From: Siphonodentalium dalli
Taxonomy: Eukaryota > Mollusca > Scaphopoda > Gadilida > Siphonodentaliidae
NCBI GenBank assembly: GCA_032622095.1
Contig: CP136062.1
Coordinates: forward strand, 166,350,090 to 166,414,089
Direction: 5' to 3'
DNA: 64,000 nucleotides
The translations under genes were made by a program, and so were the position numbers. Below the pieces are notes generated by a model that was given only the letters and a program-made list of their open reading frames with translations, did no database searches and was not told the origin of the DNA. Below are positions 32,780 to 46,489 of the stretch, piece after piece; position 1 is the stretch's first letter; each line of letters begins with the position of its first letter.

Positions 32780-35700
32780 TAGTTCCCTCAAATTACATGC
32801 ATTACTTGAGTTGCGGGCATGACTCTTGGCCACAGGCAGTGCATCCACTAACCAGGTGTGTTTGTTTCATTCAATGGTTTCCTCATGTTATTCAGCCTAT
32901 GAACCCTGTGTATGTTTCCTCTGATCCATTCTGACAATAAGAAGCTGTAGTAATTGAACGTTCAAACATGTATCTGGTCATGGGCAGTACCGCCACTAAC
33001 CAGGTGTGTTTGTTTCATTCAATGGTTTCCTCATGTTATTCAGCCTATGAACCCTGTGTATGTTTCCTCTGGTCCATTCTGACAATAAGAAGCTGTAGTT
33101 ATTGAACGTTCAAACATGTATCTGGTCATGGGCAGTACCGCCACTAACCAAGTGTGTTTGTTTCATTCAATGGTTTCCTCATGTTATTCAGCCTCTGAGC
33201 CCTGTGTATGTTTCCTCTGATCCATTCTGACATTAAGAAGCTGTAGTAATTGAACGTTCAAACATGTATCTGGTCATGGGCAGTACCGCCACTAACCAGG
33301 TGTGTTTGTTTCATTCAATGGTTTCCTCATGTTATTCAGCCTATGAACCCTGTGTATGTTTCCTCTGATCCATTCTGACAATAAGAAGCTGTAGTAATTG
33401 AACGTTCCAACATGTATCTGGTCATGGGCAGTACAGCCACTAACCAGGTGTGTTTGTTTCATTCAATTGTTTCCTCATTTTATTCAGCCTATGAACCCTG
33501 TGTATGTTTCCTCTGATCCATTCTGACAACAAGAAGCTGTAGTAATTGAACGTTCAAACATGTATCTGATCATGGCCAGTGCCGCCACTAACCAGGTGTG
33601 TTTGTTTCATTCAATGGTTTCCTCATGTTATTCAGCCTATGAACCCTGTGTATGTTTCCTCTGGTCCATTCTGACAATAAGAAGCTGTAGTTATTGAACG
33701 TTCAAACATGTATCTGGTCATGGGCAGTACCGCCACTAACCAAGTGTGTTTGTTTCATTCAATGGTTTCCTCATGTTATTCAGCCTCTGAGCCCTGTGTA
33801 TGTTTCCTCTGATCCATTCTGACATTAAGAAGCTGTAGTAATTGAACGTTCAAACATGTATCTGGTCATGGGCAGTGCCGCCACTAACCAGGTGTGTTTG
33901 TTTCATTCAATGGTTTCCTCATGTTATTCAGCCTATGAACCATGTGTTTGTTTCCTCTGATCCATTCTGACAATAAGAAGCTGTAGTAATTGAACATTCA
34001 AACATGTATTTGGTAATGGGCAGTCCCGCCACTAACCAGGTGTGTTTGTTTCATTCAATGGTTTCCTCATGTTATTCAGCCTACATGTATGAACCCTGTG
34101 TTTGTTTCCTCTGATCCATTCTGACAATAAGAAGCTGTAGTAATTGAACGTTCAAACATGTATCTGGTCATGGGCAGTGCCGCCACTAACCAGGTGTGTT
34201 TGTTTCATTCAATGGTTTCCTCATGTTATTCAGCCTATGAACCATGTGTTTGTTCCCTCTGATCCATTCTGACAACAAGAAGCTGTAGTAATTGAACGTT
34301 GCAACATGTATCTGGTCATGGGCAGTGCCGCCACTAACCAGGTGTGTTTGTTTCATTCAATGGTTTCCTCATGTTATTCAGCCTATGAACCCTGTGTATG
34401 TTTCCTCTGATCCATTCTGACAATAAGAAGCTGTAGTAATTGAACGTTCACACATGTATCTGGTCATGGGCAGTCCCGCCACTAACCAGGTGTGTTTGTT
34501 TCATTCAATGGTTTACTCATGTTATTCAGCCTATGAACCCTGTGTATGTTTCCTCTGATCCATTCTGACAATAAGAAGCTGTAGTAATTGAACGTTGCAA
34601 CATGTATCTGGTCATGGGCAGTACAGCCACTAACCAGGTGTGTTTGTTTCATTCAATGGTTTCCTCATGTTATTCAGCCTACATGTATGAACCCTGTGTT
34701 TGTTTCCTCTGATCCATTCTGACAATAAGAAGCTGTAGTAATTGAACGTTCAAACATGTATCTGGTCATGGGCAGTCCCGCCACTAACCAGGTGTGTTTG
34801 TTTCATTCAATGGTTTACTCATGTTATTCAGCCTATGAACCCTGTGTATGTTTCCTCTGATCCATTCTGACAATAAGAAGCTGTAGTAATTGAACGTTCA
34901 AACATGTATCTGGTCATGGGCAGTACCGCCACTAACCAGGTGTGTTTGTTTCATTCAATGGTTTCCTCATGTTATTCAGCCTATGAACCCTGTGTATGTT
35001 TCCTCTGATCCATTCTGACAATAAGAAGCTGTAGTAATTGAACGTTCAAACATGTATCTGGTCATGGGCAGTACCGCCACTAACCAGGTGTGTTTGTTTC
35101 ATTCAATGGTTTCCTCATGTTATTCAGCCTATGAACCATGTGTTCGTTTCCTCTGATCCATTCTGACAATAAGCAGCTGTAGTAATTGCATGTTCAAACA
35201 TGTATCTGATCATGGCCAGTACCGCCACTAACCAAGTGTGTTTGTTTCATTCAATGGTTTCCTCATGTTATTCAGCCTATGAACCCTGTGTATGTTTCCT
35301 CTGATCCATTCTGACAACAAGAAGCTGTAGTAATTGAACGTTGCAACATGTATCTGGTCATGGGCAGTGCCGCAACTAACCAGGTGTGTTTGTTTCATTC
35401 AATGGTTTCCTCATGTTATTCAGCCTATGAACCCTGTGTATGTTTCCTCTGATCCATTCTGACAATAAGAAGCTGTAGTAATTGAACGTTCAAACATGTA
35501 TCTGATCATGGCCAGTGCCGCCACTAACCAGGTGTGTTTGTTTCATTCAATGGTTTCCTCATGTTATTCAGCCTATGAACCCTGTGTATGTTTCCTCTGA
35601 TCCATTCTGACAATAAGAAGCTGTAGTAATTGAACGTTGCAACATGTATCTGGTCATGGGCAGTGCCGCAACTAACCAGGTGTGTTTGTTTCATTCAATG

Positions 35701-38700
35701 GTTTCCTCATGTTATTCAGCCTATGAACCCTGTGTATGTTTCCTCTGATCCATTCTGACAATAAGAAGCTGTAGTAATTGAACGTTCAAACATGTATCTG
35801 ATCATGGCCAGTGCCGCCACTAACCAGGTGTGTTTGTTTCATTCAATGGTTTCCTCATGTTATTCAGCCTATGAACCCTGTGTATGTTTCCTCTGATCCA
35901 TTCTGACAATAAGAAGCTGTAGTAATTGAACGTTCAAACATGTATTTGGTAATGGGCAGTGCCGCCACTAACCAGATGTGTGTGTTTCATTCAATGGTTT
36001 CCTCATGTTATTCAGCCTATGAACTACATGTGTATGTGTTTGTTTCCTCTGATCCATTGTGACAATAAGAAGCTGTAGTAATTGAACGTTCAAACATGTA
36101 TCTGGTCATGGGCAGTACAGCCACTAACCAGGTGTGTTTGTTTCATTCAATGGTTTCCTCATGTTATTCAGCCTATGAACCCTGTGTTTGTTTCCTCTGA
36201 TCCATTCTGACAATAAGAAGCTGTAGTAATTGAACGTTCAAACATGTATCTGGTCATGGGCAGTCCCGTCACTAACCAGGTGTGTTTGTTTCATTCAATG
36301 GTTTCCTCATGTTATTCAGCCTATGAACCCTGTGTATGTTCCCTCTGATCCATTCTGACAACAAGAAGCTGTAGTAATTGAACGTTGCAACATGTAGCAG
36401 GTCATGGGCAGTGCCGCCACTAACCAGGTGTGTTTGTTTCATTCAATGGTTTCCTCATGTTATTCAGCCTATGAACCCTGTGTATGTTTCCTCTGATCCA
36501 TTCTGACAATAAGAAGCTGTAGTAATTGAACGTTCACACATGTATCTGGTCATGGGCAGTCCCGCCACTAACCAGGTGTGTTTGTTTCATTCAATGGTTT
36601 ACTCATGTTATTCAGCCTATGAACCCTGTGTATGTTTCCTCTGATCCATTCTGACAATAAGAAGCTGTAGTAATTGAACGTTGCAACATGTATCTGGTCA
36701 TGGGCAGTGCCGCCACTAACCAGGTGTGTTTGTTTCATTCAATGGTTTCCTCATGTTATTCAGCCTATGAACCATGTGTTTGTTTCCTCTGATCCATTCT
36801 GACAATAAGAAGCTGTAGTAATTGAACGTTCAAACATGTATCTGGTCATGGGCAGTCCCGCCACTAACCAGGTGTGTTTGTTTCATTCAATGGTTTACTC
36901 ATGTTATTCAGCCTATGAACCCTGTGTATGTTTCCTCTGATCCATTCTGACAATAAGAAGCTGTAGTAATTGAACGTTCAAACATGTATCTGGTCATGGG
37001 CAGTACCGCCACTAACCAGGTGTGTTTGTTTCATTCAATGGTTTCCTCATGTTATTCAGCCTATGAACCCTGTGTATGTTTCCTCTGATCCATTCTGACA
37101 ATAAGAAGCTGTAGTAATTGAACGTTCAAACATGTATCTGATCATGGCCAGTACCGCCACTAACCAAGTGTGTTTGTTTCATTCAATGGTTTCCTCATGT
37201 TATTCAGCCTATGAACCCTGTGTATGTTTCCTCTGATCCATTCTGACAACAAGAAGCTGTAGTAATTGAACGTTGCAACAAACATGTATCTGGTCATGGG
37301 CAGTGCCGCCACTAACCAGGTGTGTTTGTTTCATTCAATGGTTTCCTCGTGTTATTCAGCCTATGAACCCTGTGTATGTTTCCTCTGATCCATTCTGACA
37401 ATAAGAAGCTGTAGTAATTGAACGTTCAAACATGTATCTGGTCATGGGCAGTCCCGCCACTAACCAGGTGTGTTTGTTTCATTCGATGGTTTACTCATGT
37501 TATTCAGCCTATGAACCCTGTGTATGTTTCCTCTGATCCATTCTGACAATAAGAAGCTGTAGTAATTGAACGTTCAAACATGTATCTGATCATGGCCAGT
37601 GCCGCCACTAACCAGGTGTGTTTGTTTCATTCAATGGTTTCCTCATGTTATTCAGCCTATGAACCCTGTGTATGTTTCCTCTGATCCATTCTGACAATAA
37701 GAAGCTGTAGTAATTGAACGTTCAAACATGTATTTGGTAATGGGCAGTGCCGCCACTAACCAGATGTGTGTGTTTCATTCAATGGTTTCCTCATGTTATT
37801 CAGCCTATGAACTATGTGTTTGTTTCCTCTGATCCATTGTGACAATAAGAAGCTGTAGTAATTGAACGTTCAAACATGTATCTGGTCATGGGCAGTACAG
37901 CCACTAACCAGGTGTGTTTGTTTCATTCAATGGTTTCCTCATGTTATTCAGCCTATGAACCCTGTGTTTGTTTCCTCTGATCCATTCTGACAATAAGAAG
38001 CTGTAGTAATTGAACGTTCAAACATGTATCTGGTCATGGGCAGTACCGCCACTAACCAGGTGTGTTTGTTTCATTCAATGGTTTCCTCATCTTATTCAGC
38101 CTACATGTATGAACCCTGTGTTTGTTTCCTCTGATCCATTCTGACAATAAGAAGCTGTAGTAATTGAACGTTCAAACATGTATCTGGTCATGGGCAGTCC
38201 CGCCACTAACCAGGTGTGTTTGTTTCATTTAATGGTTTCCTCATGTTATTCAGCCTATGAACCATGTGTTTGTTTCCTCTGATCCATTCTGACAATAAGA
38301 AGCTGTAGTAATTGAACGTTCAAACATGTATCTGGTCATGGGCAGTACCGCCACTAACCAGCTGTGTTTGTTTCATTCAATGGTTTCCTCATCTTATTCA
38401 GCCTATGAACCATGTGTTTGTTTCCTCTGATCCATTCTGACAATAAGAAGCTGTAGTAATTGAACGTTCAAACATGTATCTGGTCATGGGCAGTCCCGCC
38501 ACTAACCAGGTGTGTTTGTTTCATTCAATGGTTTCCTCATGTTATTCAGCCTACATGTATGAACCCTGTGTTTGTTTCCTCTGATCCATTCTGACAATAA
38601 GAAGCTGTAGTAATTGAACGTTCAAACATGTATCTGGTCATGGGCAGTCCCGCCACTAACCAGGTGTGTTTGTTTTATTTAATGGTTTCCTCATGTTATT

Positions 38701-40165
38701 CAGCCAATGAACCATGTGTTTATTTCCTCTGATCCATTCTGACAATAAGAAGCTGTAGTAATTGAACATTCAAACATGTATTTGGTAATGGGCAGTCCCG
38801 CCACTAACCAGGTGTGTTTGTTTCATTCAATGGTTTCCTCATGTTATTTAGCCTATGAACCATGTGTTTGTTTACTCTGATCCATTCTGACAATAAGAAG
38901 CTGTAGTAATTGAACGTTCAAACATGTATCTGGTCATGGGCAGTACCGCCACTAACCAGGTGTGTTTGTTTCATTCAATGGTTACCTCATGTTATTCAGC
39001 CTATGAACCCTGTGTTTGTTTCCTCTGATCCATTCTGACAATAAGAAGCTGTAGTAATTGAACATTCAAACATGTATTTGGTAATGGGCAGTGCCGCCAC
39101 TAACCAGGTGTGTTTGTTTCATTCAATGGTTTCCTCATGTTATTCAGCCTATGAACCCTGTGTATGTTTCCTCTGATCCATTCTGACAATAAGAAGCTGT
39201 AGTAATTGAACGTTCAAACATGTATCTGGTCATGGGCAGTACAGCCACTAACCAGGTGTGTTTGTTTCATTCAATGGTTTCCTCATGTTATTCAGCCTAT
39301 GAACCCTGTATTTGTTTCCTCTGATCCATTCTGACAATAAGAAGCTGTAGTAATTGAACGTTCAAACATGTATCTGGTCATGGGCAGTCCTGCCACTAAC
39401 CAGGTGTATTTGTTTCATTTAATGGTTTCCTCATGTTATTCAGCCTATGAACCCTGTGTATGTTTCCTCTGATCCATTCTGACAATAAGAAGCTGTAGTA
39501 ATTGAACGTTCAAACATGTATCTGGTCATGGGCAGTCCCGCCACTAACCAGTTGTGTTTGTTTCATTCAATGGTTTACTCATGTTATTCAGCCTATGAAC
39601 CCTGTGTATGTTTCCTCTGATCCATTCTGACAATAAGAAGCTGTAGTAATTGAACGTTCAAACATGTATCTGGTCATGGGCAGTCCCGCCACTAACCAGG
39701 TGTGTTTGTTTCATTCAATGGTTTCCTCATGTTATTCAGCCTATGAACCCTGTGTATGTTTCCTCTGATCCATTCTGACAATAAGAAGCTGTAGTAATTG
39801 AACGTTCAAACATGTATCTGGTCATGGGCAGTACAGCCACTAACCAGGTGTGTGTGTTACATTCAATGGTTTCCTCATGTTATTCAGCCTATGAACCCTG
39901 TGTTTGTTTCCTCTGATCCATTCTGACAATAAGAAGCTGTAGTAATCGAACGTTCAAACATGTATCTGGTCATGGGCAGTCCCGCCACTATCCAGGTGTG
40001 TTTGTTTCATTCAATGGTTTCCTCATGTTATTCAGCCTATGAACCCTGTGTATGTTTCCTCTGATCCATTCTGACAATAAGAAGCTGTAGTAATTGAACG
40101 TTCCAACATGTATCTGGTCATGGGCAGTACCGCCACTAACCAGGTGTGTCTGTTTCATTCAATGA
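32780..40165 (+). repeat. ~148-bp satellite array, about 50 units
   Basis: Head-to-tail units with cores at 32,828 (diverged), 32,976, 33,124 and so on to 40,116. The constant parts are ATCTGGTCATGGGCAG, CCGCCACTAACCAGG, GTGTTTGTTTCATTCAATGG, TTCCTCATGTTATTCAGCC, TTTCCTCTGATCCATTCTGA and AAGAAGCTGTAGTAATTGAA. Most units differ by only a few bases. Recurrent variants are GGTAATGGGC, ATCATGGCCAG, GGTTTACTC, an inserted ACATGT, and TTGCAACATG. They recur in the same order about 2.09 kb apart (landmarks 34,447 and 36,533), showing duplication of multi-unit blocks. The array decays at 40,160 after CTGTTTCATTCAATG. No long frame on either strand. Confidence 0.95.
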
Positions 40166-40871
40166 CTTCTTCCTATTCTTGAACCATTGTGATTACTAAT
40201 TTTATTGCACACCCACCATGCACCCACTGATTATTTTTGTGACATACTAGTACATTCAAACAGGAGAGATAAAAATGTTTAGATAAAAAAAACTGTCTTG
40301 TCTGGGCAAAATTAATTATGTTGGAAAAGTTCTTGAAACTGGGAAGGTCTTTAACTGTATCAGGTTTACTTTACGAAAAGAATTATTACACAGTTAAATA
40401 TGCTCTGGACAATTTTTCACTGTTAGGTTACTAAATATGCGTCTTTTGGGTGGAAAATATTTTATTTGACTTTCACACGTTTTACCCCTGATCAAAGGAA
40501 TAATAAATTAGGGGTGTTAATTTTGACAGGGCATCTTTAAATCCGGTGATATTGACCAAAATGTTTAGTATGCTGATAGAGTAAACTGGGTGTGCAATAA
40601 AAATAGTCCTGGTTGAAGCTAGAAGTAAACAGTAACATAATATGTTTTAAAGTTTTTTTGGTTGGTATGTTTGAAATTTGCTCGGTCGACAAGCGGAAAA
40701 ACACACAAAGCAATCGGCATGTGCTCGGGCGGAATGAGAATTCGAGGAGCAGATCGGATCCTCCACAGTGTATATGAAATCAGTTGTATTCACAGAAAAT
40801 GTCTATTATTTTAGTTATTTTATTACAATATTGATCCAATGATAATTGACTTGTTCATTAATAATCAACAG
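40166..40871 (+). other. Likely intron between the satellite and the next exon
   Basis: Unique AT-rich sequence, no frame or repeat recognised. It ends in a weak pyrimidine tract and AATAATCAACAG, the acceptor of the following exon. Confidence 0.45.
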
Positions 40872-41108
40872 GAAATTTCTACTGTGGTCCGGATTGTTTA
40901 AAGACAACTGACGATGCAGAACTGGACCACAAACAAGAATATGTCAGAGGCCTTCTCTGGGAAGGGCTTTTAGACCTCGCACGACAGAGTGCTATCCGGG
41001 CCAATGATGGACCAACCATGATGTCATTCTGGCGATATCATATGCTGGGATCCTTTAACAACAGGAAGCACCCCAAATACTTTATACAGGGACACCGTCT
41101 ATTGGCAT
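40872..41108 (+). CDS. Exon of a DUF6589-like gene
   Basis: Bounded by ATCAACAG and GTTAGT; open in the frame that starts after two bases, phase 1 at both ends, about 79 residues. The translation includes NFYCGPDCLKTTDD, EYVRGLLWEGLLDLARQ, AIRANDGPTMMSFWRYHMLG and KYFIQGHRLLA. The pattern 'Y…LL.EGL….R.AI..NDGP….W…….….KY…..LL' resembles the C-terminal half of DUF6589 proteins (family of unknown function) as I remember it; no search was run. It joins in phase to the exon at 43,116 and, upstream, to the 57-nt exons. Exons for the N-terminal half of the domain are not found in the window, so the gene may be incomplete, or more diverged than I can see. Confidence 0.55.
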
Positions 41109-42876
41109 GTTAGTATCAAATGTTAAACTGTAAACCTGGCTCCCCTGCTAGAAGTGTCAAAAAATCAATTTGAAGGAAAAAATAATTATAATTTTTTCAT
41201 AACAAACTGAAGCAGTCTACCTTCGGGAGCATTTATTCCCTGGCCCCTTTGTGGCTTAACATATTTTGATTGTTTATACATCTAGATTAAAAAAAGACAA
41301 AAAATTAAATAGAAAATATCCAATTGTTTTGGAATTAAATACTTATAATTAAATTATCAATTTTTTTTATTGAACTCATTGCTCTATTTAAATTGGTTTC
41401 ATTTTGTTTTAAATCAAACTTTTAACAAACTCACGCCATCATTACATCAACCAGGGTACCCCGAATCACTATGCCAAATTTGGTTTAAATCACTTCAGGA
41501 GTCGGGGAGAAAAACAGACATACCATTTCCTAAATTAATCTTTTTATATATGAATATGTATGCCATACATGTAGTACTATAACACTTGTTTATCATCATT
41601 ATATGATAATAAATCTTCTAGTTATGTAGAAACATGGTTAAAAAGAAACATTGAAGATATTTTGAGGCACTGGTTTTGAGACGTTTAATGGGAAATATTA
41701 ACTTGATTAACAAACAAACAGTTACAGAAAAAGTTCATTATTTTCTTGCATACACTCATTATTTCACACAACAGATACAGCATAGAACCTACAGTAATGC
41801 CCTAAATCGGAAAGCCGATGAATGGCAACAAGCCATATATCCGACTAAATCCTGAAAAGTTACCGATAATTCTGCTGTGGTTATGGAGTCGATTATTTAG
41901 AGCATTACTGTACTTGAATTCCCTGATCTACATGTAGTTAAATTTTCAATAAATAAAACAAAACTCTCATATTGAAAGTGTCAACAGACGTTATAGTATT
42001 TAATAACATATATACACTGGTTATATGGGGTAATGATTTTTCCATTCAAATTAATAGTTTTAAATTTAGTTCATTTTAAAATTCACGACTTCTTGAAGGG
42101 ATGTATTAAAACTTTGGTAGGGTGATAGAAATGGAGAATAATAATGTTCAAAGTGGTACAAATATTGAATGGGAATATAAAATAAGATGTGTGTTTTAAA
42201 TGAGATCTATATTCAGAATGGAAGCACAAAACGTTTTTCTTAAATGCGAATTAATGACTGTAGTTGCCACACTCATGCAGTCTGTTCATCCCCCAAATTC
42301 ATACCAAATTGGTGATGTAAGTACTACTCACTAGTATATGGCTAGCCTACTTCAATCATTCTGTTGAAATACTGGGTATTGGAATTGATGTGGTAATTGT
42401 ATTTGGTATATTTAAGCTCAGTATGCAATTGTCTCAGTATCACTGAAATAGCAAACCATAAGTGAGGGTTCATGGACAGAATACTGGACATCCAGGAACT
42501 AGATGGTCGAGACCAAAGGATGAAACCATTTAGTTTACGAATGTCCACTTTTGAGGCAATTAACCCACTGAAAAAGGTTTAATATTAAATATACAAGGAG
42601 AAATTGCTTTTACCGCCATACAAATAAAAACTGCCAAGGAATCTCGATAAATGAGACATAAACTAAACATTTTCGGAATAAAAATAGTCATTTGGCTAGC
42701 CTCAAAACCTGCCCATTGACACTATTCATGTAGTGTACGTTGCATGTAACTTTGCTGTTTGCATGTGTATAGGTCTAACTCTTTTGGAAACTTAAAACGT
42801 TTCTGTACACAAAATTTAATTTCAAAATAGAACAAAATTAATGCTGTATACACTGCTGTACATATATAATAATAAT

Positions 42877-42938
<62 letters not shown>

Positions 42939-43115
42939 CACACTGTTGGTGTCCTCTGCATCTTGTGGAAGTACGTATTGTATCACTCTGAATTTTTACT
43001 GTTTACTTACATGCCTCAATGTCAGATAACCCCTGGTATGCAAATGGACAGCATGTTTAGAAATGGATTATTAGGATATCATAAGCACTAAACAGACATC
43101 TCTTCTTGTGGGCAG
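41109..43115 (+). other. Intron of the DUF6589-like gene
   Basis: About 2.0 kb between matching-phase splice sites (GTTAGT … CTTGTGGGCAG). It holds an AAT/AT microsatellite at 42,866-42,935 and no other feature I can name. Confidence 0.5.
42866..42935. repeat. (AAT)n/(AT)n microsatellite
   Basis: About five AAT units followed by about 27 AT units. It is the source of the Tyr-Ile run in a minus-strand frame. Confidence 0.95.
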
Positions 43116-43373
43116 GCGAAGAAGCAAAACATTTTTCAAGTAGAAGATCCTGTGGGAGTTTATTGTGCATAAATTATTCAGTCGACATAATGAGGTTTAA
43201 TAGCAACCACAGCACATATCAATCATTGGTCTATGTTTTAGCTATTGCTGGGTGGCTCCCAGAACGGCTGAGAGAAGACCTCATCTGGAACAGGACTGTA
43301 AATCTGTGTGGAGGTGACAACAACAATCTGGAGATGGATTTAGTGAATGAATTTTTGAATAAAGAATTCAAAG
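43116..43373 (+). CDS. Second exon of the DUF6589-like gene
   Basis: Acceptor GTGGGCAG, donor GGTATGT; the phase 1 start matches the previous exon. The translation runs EEAKHFSSRRSCGSLLCI … YVLAIAGWLPERLREDLIWN, RTVNLCGGDNNNLEMDLVN, EFLNKEFKG. The string 'L…LIWNRTVN..GG..NN..MDL..E.LNK..K' is the most family-like part and corresponds to the 'L(I/V)WxRxVNxxGGxGxNIPxDLxxExLNRxxK' stretch of DUF6589 proteins. The exon ends in phase 1. The next exon is not found; the SGNH exon at 48,344 starts in phase 0 or 2, so at least one more exon would be needed to join them. Confidence 0.6.
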
Positions 43374-46300
43374 GTATGTATTGAAGTATGCCGTTAAAAA
43401 ATAGGAATTATTATTTATTTAAAATGGATGTCATGTGCCAGTACAGACTCAAAAGACTGAAATAGGTGGATAAATGTGTTGAATACTCGGAAAGGAAATT
43501 TATAAAAAATACAACGATTTTCTGGATGATCGCAAACATCTTTCCAATTATATATTAATTGGAAATATATAAAACAATTGATGGATAACAAAGAGCATTG
43601 TTTTGTTTTATATATTCCTCAGTATTCCTGATATCAGCAATTGTTGTCAGGACTTTTCCATCACTTAGTTTTTTGCACTGATTGTGAGTGCTGTTCGATC
43701 ATATCTAATACTGTTTGTTTTCCATATCTGAAGTGGGAACCACTTTGTGTGGCTTTCAATATGCTTATACAAAAATTAATCAAGGAGGAGGATGAAGTAA
43801 GTGCACATGAGCATAAACATTGTGAAAACAAAAATAAAAAATATTAGTTAGTCATTGAATAGATTGCTGTTAGTGTTGTTCAGTCTGATACAAATTTATA
43901 TTTTTATTATTTATTTATTTTAATTGGAGACATGCTATTGTGTGGGGAACCTGCATTGTAATTTAAGTTGAATGTTTATCACTGAAAAACGGATTCTGAT
44001 TGGCAGAGCGCTACTTCTAGTAACTATATGTCATTATTGAATCACGAGCATTGGTCGCTCATCGGAAACTAGATTTTTGATGGAGCAACCGTGACAACAC
44101 TCATAAAATACATCACCGTTTTACCAGGTGTCCCCTAATTGAGTCATCTGGGAACATGATTCTGCTATAGACTGGGGATTAGTTGTAGATTTTATTACAT
44201 AATCCAAAACCCCAATGAAACATATTAACATGTTCTCATTCTTCTGCATGTAGTTGATCGGGTGTCGGCAGATAAAACTTTAAATCAACAAATGGGACGT
44301 GAAGCTAACAAATGGCTTCTTTAAGGCCTGTGATGATTTTATTTACATAATTATGTCATATTTGCCCATGTAAAGAAATAGTGAAACATAAATAAACACT
44401 TTTTGACGTATGTAATGGCATAAATATAATGATATAACCCTTCAAGCTCTTCATTCATTTGAGTTTGTTGGAAAAATATTGGAGGCCATAGTACATGTAT
44501 TTTGGGATGTAACGTCCGGAATGTAAATAGACCACAGACCAGATTTTCCCTCTCAAAATTTATAGACTGGGCTTATTGAATGGAATAAGGGTAGGATCAT
44601 GTAATCAATATAATCATGCCCCTATTATTTTTGTCAGGTTTAAATTTGGGCATTAAGTTGTGTTTGAAGAAAATGAGTACAAGAATTTGCAAAAATAATA
44701 CCGCACAAATTCAAATATGAATACTAGCCAATAGGCTAGCCAATAGGCATTTGAACTCACTTCTCACTTGACACTGATCGGTGCACTGCGAGATTGTCCA
44801 GGAATGTTTTTCAATCATTTTCAGCCTAATTTTACACCATTCAGATTTTTAACTCACATATGCAGCATGGTAGTAAAGCGAGCAGATTAATTGCAACTGA
44901 TTCTTTACCATTTGGAAATGCAAGAATGTGTAGTGTAAGAAACTCAAAGGTACAGGTGTCCTTGGCTGTATGTTAACTTTAGAAACAAAAGTTACCAAAT
45001 TAGGAATATTTTCTGAAGAAAGTATAGTATAGTATAGTAATAATATGAATGAGATATTATCTTGAAAACCCACTTTTTGTGACCCAAGACTTTGTTCACA
45101 GTGACCCATTTAACGCAAAAATCTTGAATGGTGAGCGCTATACTTATTTGTTGTAAACACACAGTGTCAGTGTTAACCACAATACAAGAGTTGTCCTTAT
45201 CAAACACTCTTTACGTAGTCTATTGCACTTCTGTTTATATACAGTATGGAAACTTGACAATAACATGCTACTTGGACGATATTTATGAGTGGTATAAGAA
45301 CAAAATGTACCTATATTTCAAAATTCTTTCCATTTAACAGATGTGACTATTTTAACAACAATACTGTCGTGAAGACCTCCTGTGCCTTTAATGTTTATTA
45401 ATGAAGAATTTGGCTTTGGTATTCACCTTTAATTGAGGAGTCCAAATGCACATGATTGATAACTTATAACACATATGCGATTGAATACACAATTTGTATA
45501 CACAATTTATGTATAGATCTGGAATTAACACTGGGGTTCAATGATTCCTGCAGATTTTGGATCTTATACATTTTCTATTCTGACTCCAACATGATTTTAG
45601 TAGTGGCTCTGACCGTTATCCTACATGTAGGTGAATTGATAAGTTCTGACTCTCAACACAGTGATGTTTCTTCATCTTTCTTTATAGAGTTTATCACTAT
45701 TAAGACCTCAACATCCTCATGTCGCATCGTATTCACAGATAAATTAGATAACAACATCAAAGCAACTAACTTGAGCATAAAGACCTAACAATACATGTAT
45801 GTGGATATAGATGTATATTTCAAAATGGTCACTCCTTTACATATTTGAACAAATTTCGGTTCCTATAATTGTAGTCGATTAAAGTGAAAGTGAAAACAGC
45901 AAGAATAAAATGTATTGTTAAAGTTAGAGTCAGAACATAAGTAGCTGATTAATTTATAAACAAAACTGCTGGAATCATTGAGCGGACTTGGTCGAGCCAC
46001 AGTGGCAGTGATTAAAGTACATGTGAGTGAACTATGCTGAGTTAAACTTTTATTATATCCATTTATTACACTGCTATATGCGATTAATGCTGCTAATTAA
46101 AAATGGTAATATTAATAGTAAATTATGTCTTCCTGTGATGTTATGACCTTACGGTATGATCAAGACTGCATTTTCTATCATCAATGTTTCTCTACATCAA
46201 AGCTTTCATGCATTAATTTTGTTTGTTTTAATCATATTCATGAGCCTAATTGATGAAGAAGTGTAATAAATAGAGTAATTAATTAATTCTGATAATTACA

Positions 46301-46489
46301 TTCAATAATTACCTTAAGACAAGAGACGTTTGGGTAGAAAGTCATGTGCAAATGCGCACTCGTTTCTTACCTGCATCTTTTGTCATTACTACTACATATA
46401 ATTGTCGGAATCAATTGATTACTTTCTATATAATGTTTTCAGCTAAAATATGGCTACTATTTGATGACCTGCTCTGGCACATTATGCAG
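43374..46489. other. Intronic or intergenic DNA
   Basis: No clear gene. One weak exon candidate is at about 43,731-43,797 (KWEPLCVAFNMLIQKLIKEE then GTAAGT), but its phase does not fit the preceding donor. The 110-codon frame at 45,456-45,788 has no recognisable domain. Confidence 0.45.

Noticed and set aside
32828-40165. Hammerhead ribozyme in the 148-bp satellite (CTGAT followed later by GAAGC)
   Set aside because: The conserved CUGAUGA and GAAA core is not present: the unit has CTGATCCA and AAGAAGC. The 139-bp unit has CTGATCATA. No three-stem fold could be built by eye.
32780-40165. CRISPR-like array because of regular spacing
   Set aside because: The whole 148-bp unit is repeated, with no unique spacers, in a eukaryotic context without cas genes.
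42722-42961. Minus-strand frame with a long Tyr-Ile run
   Set aside because: The run is a translation of the AT microsatellite.
43731-43797. Candidate exon WEPLCVAFNMLIQKLIKEE before GTAAGT
   Set aside because: The acceptor is weak and the phase 0 start does not fit the phase 1 donor at 43,373. It was kept only as a remark in the region entry.
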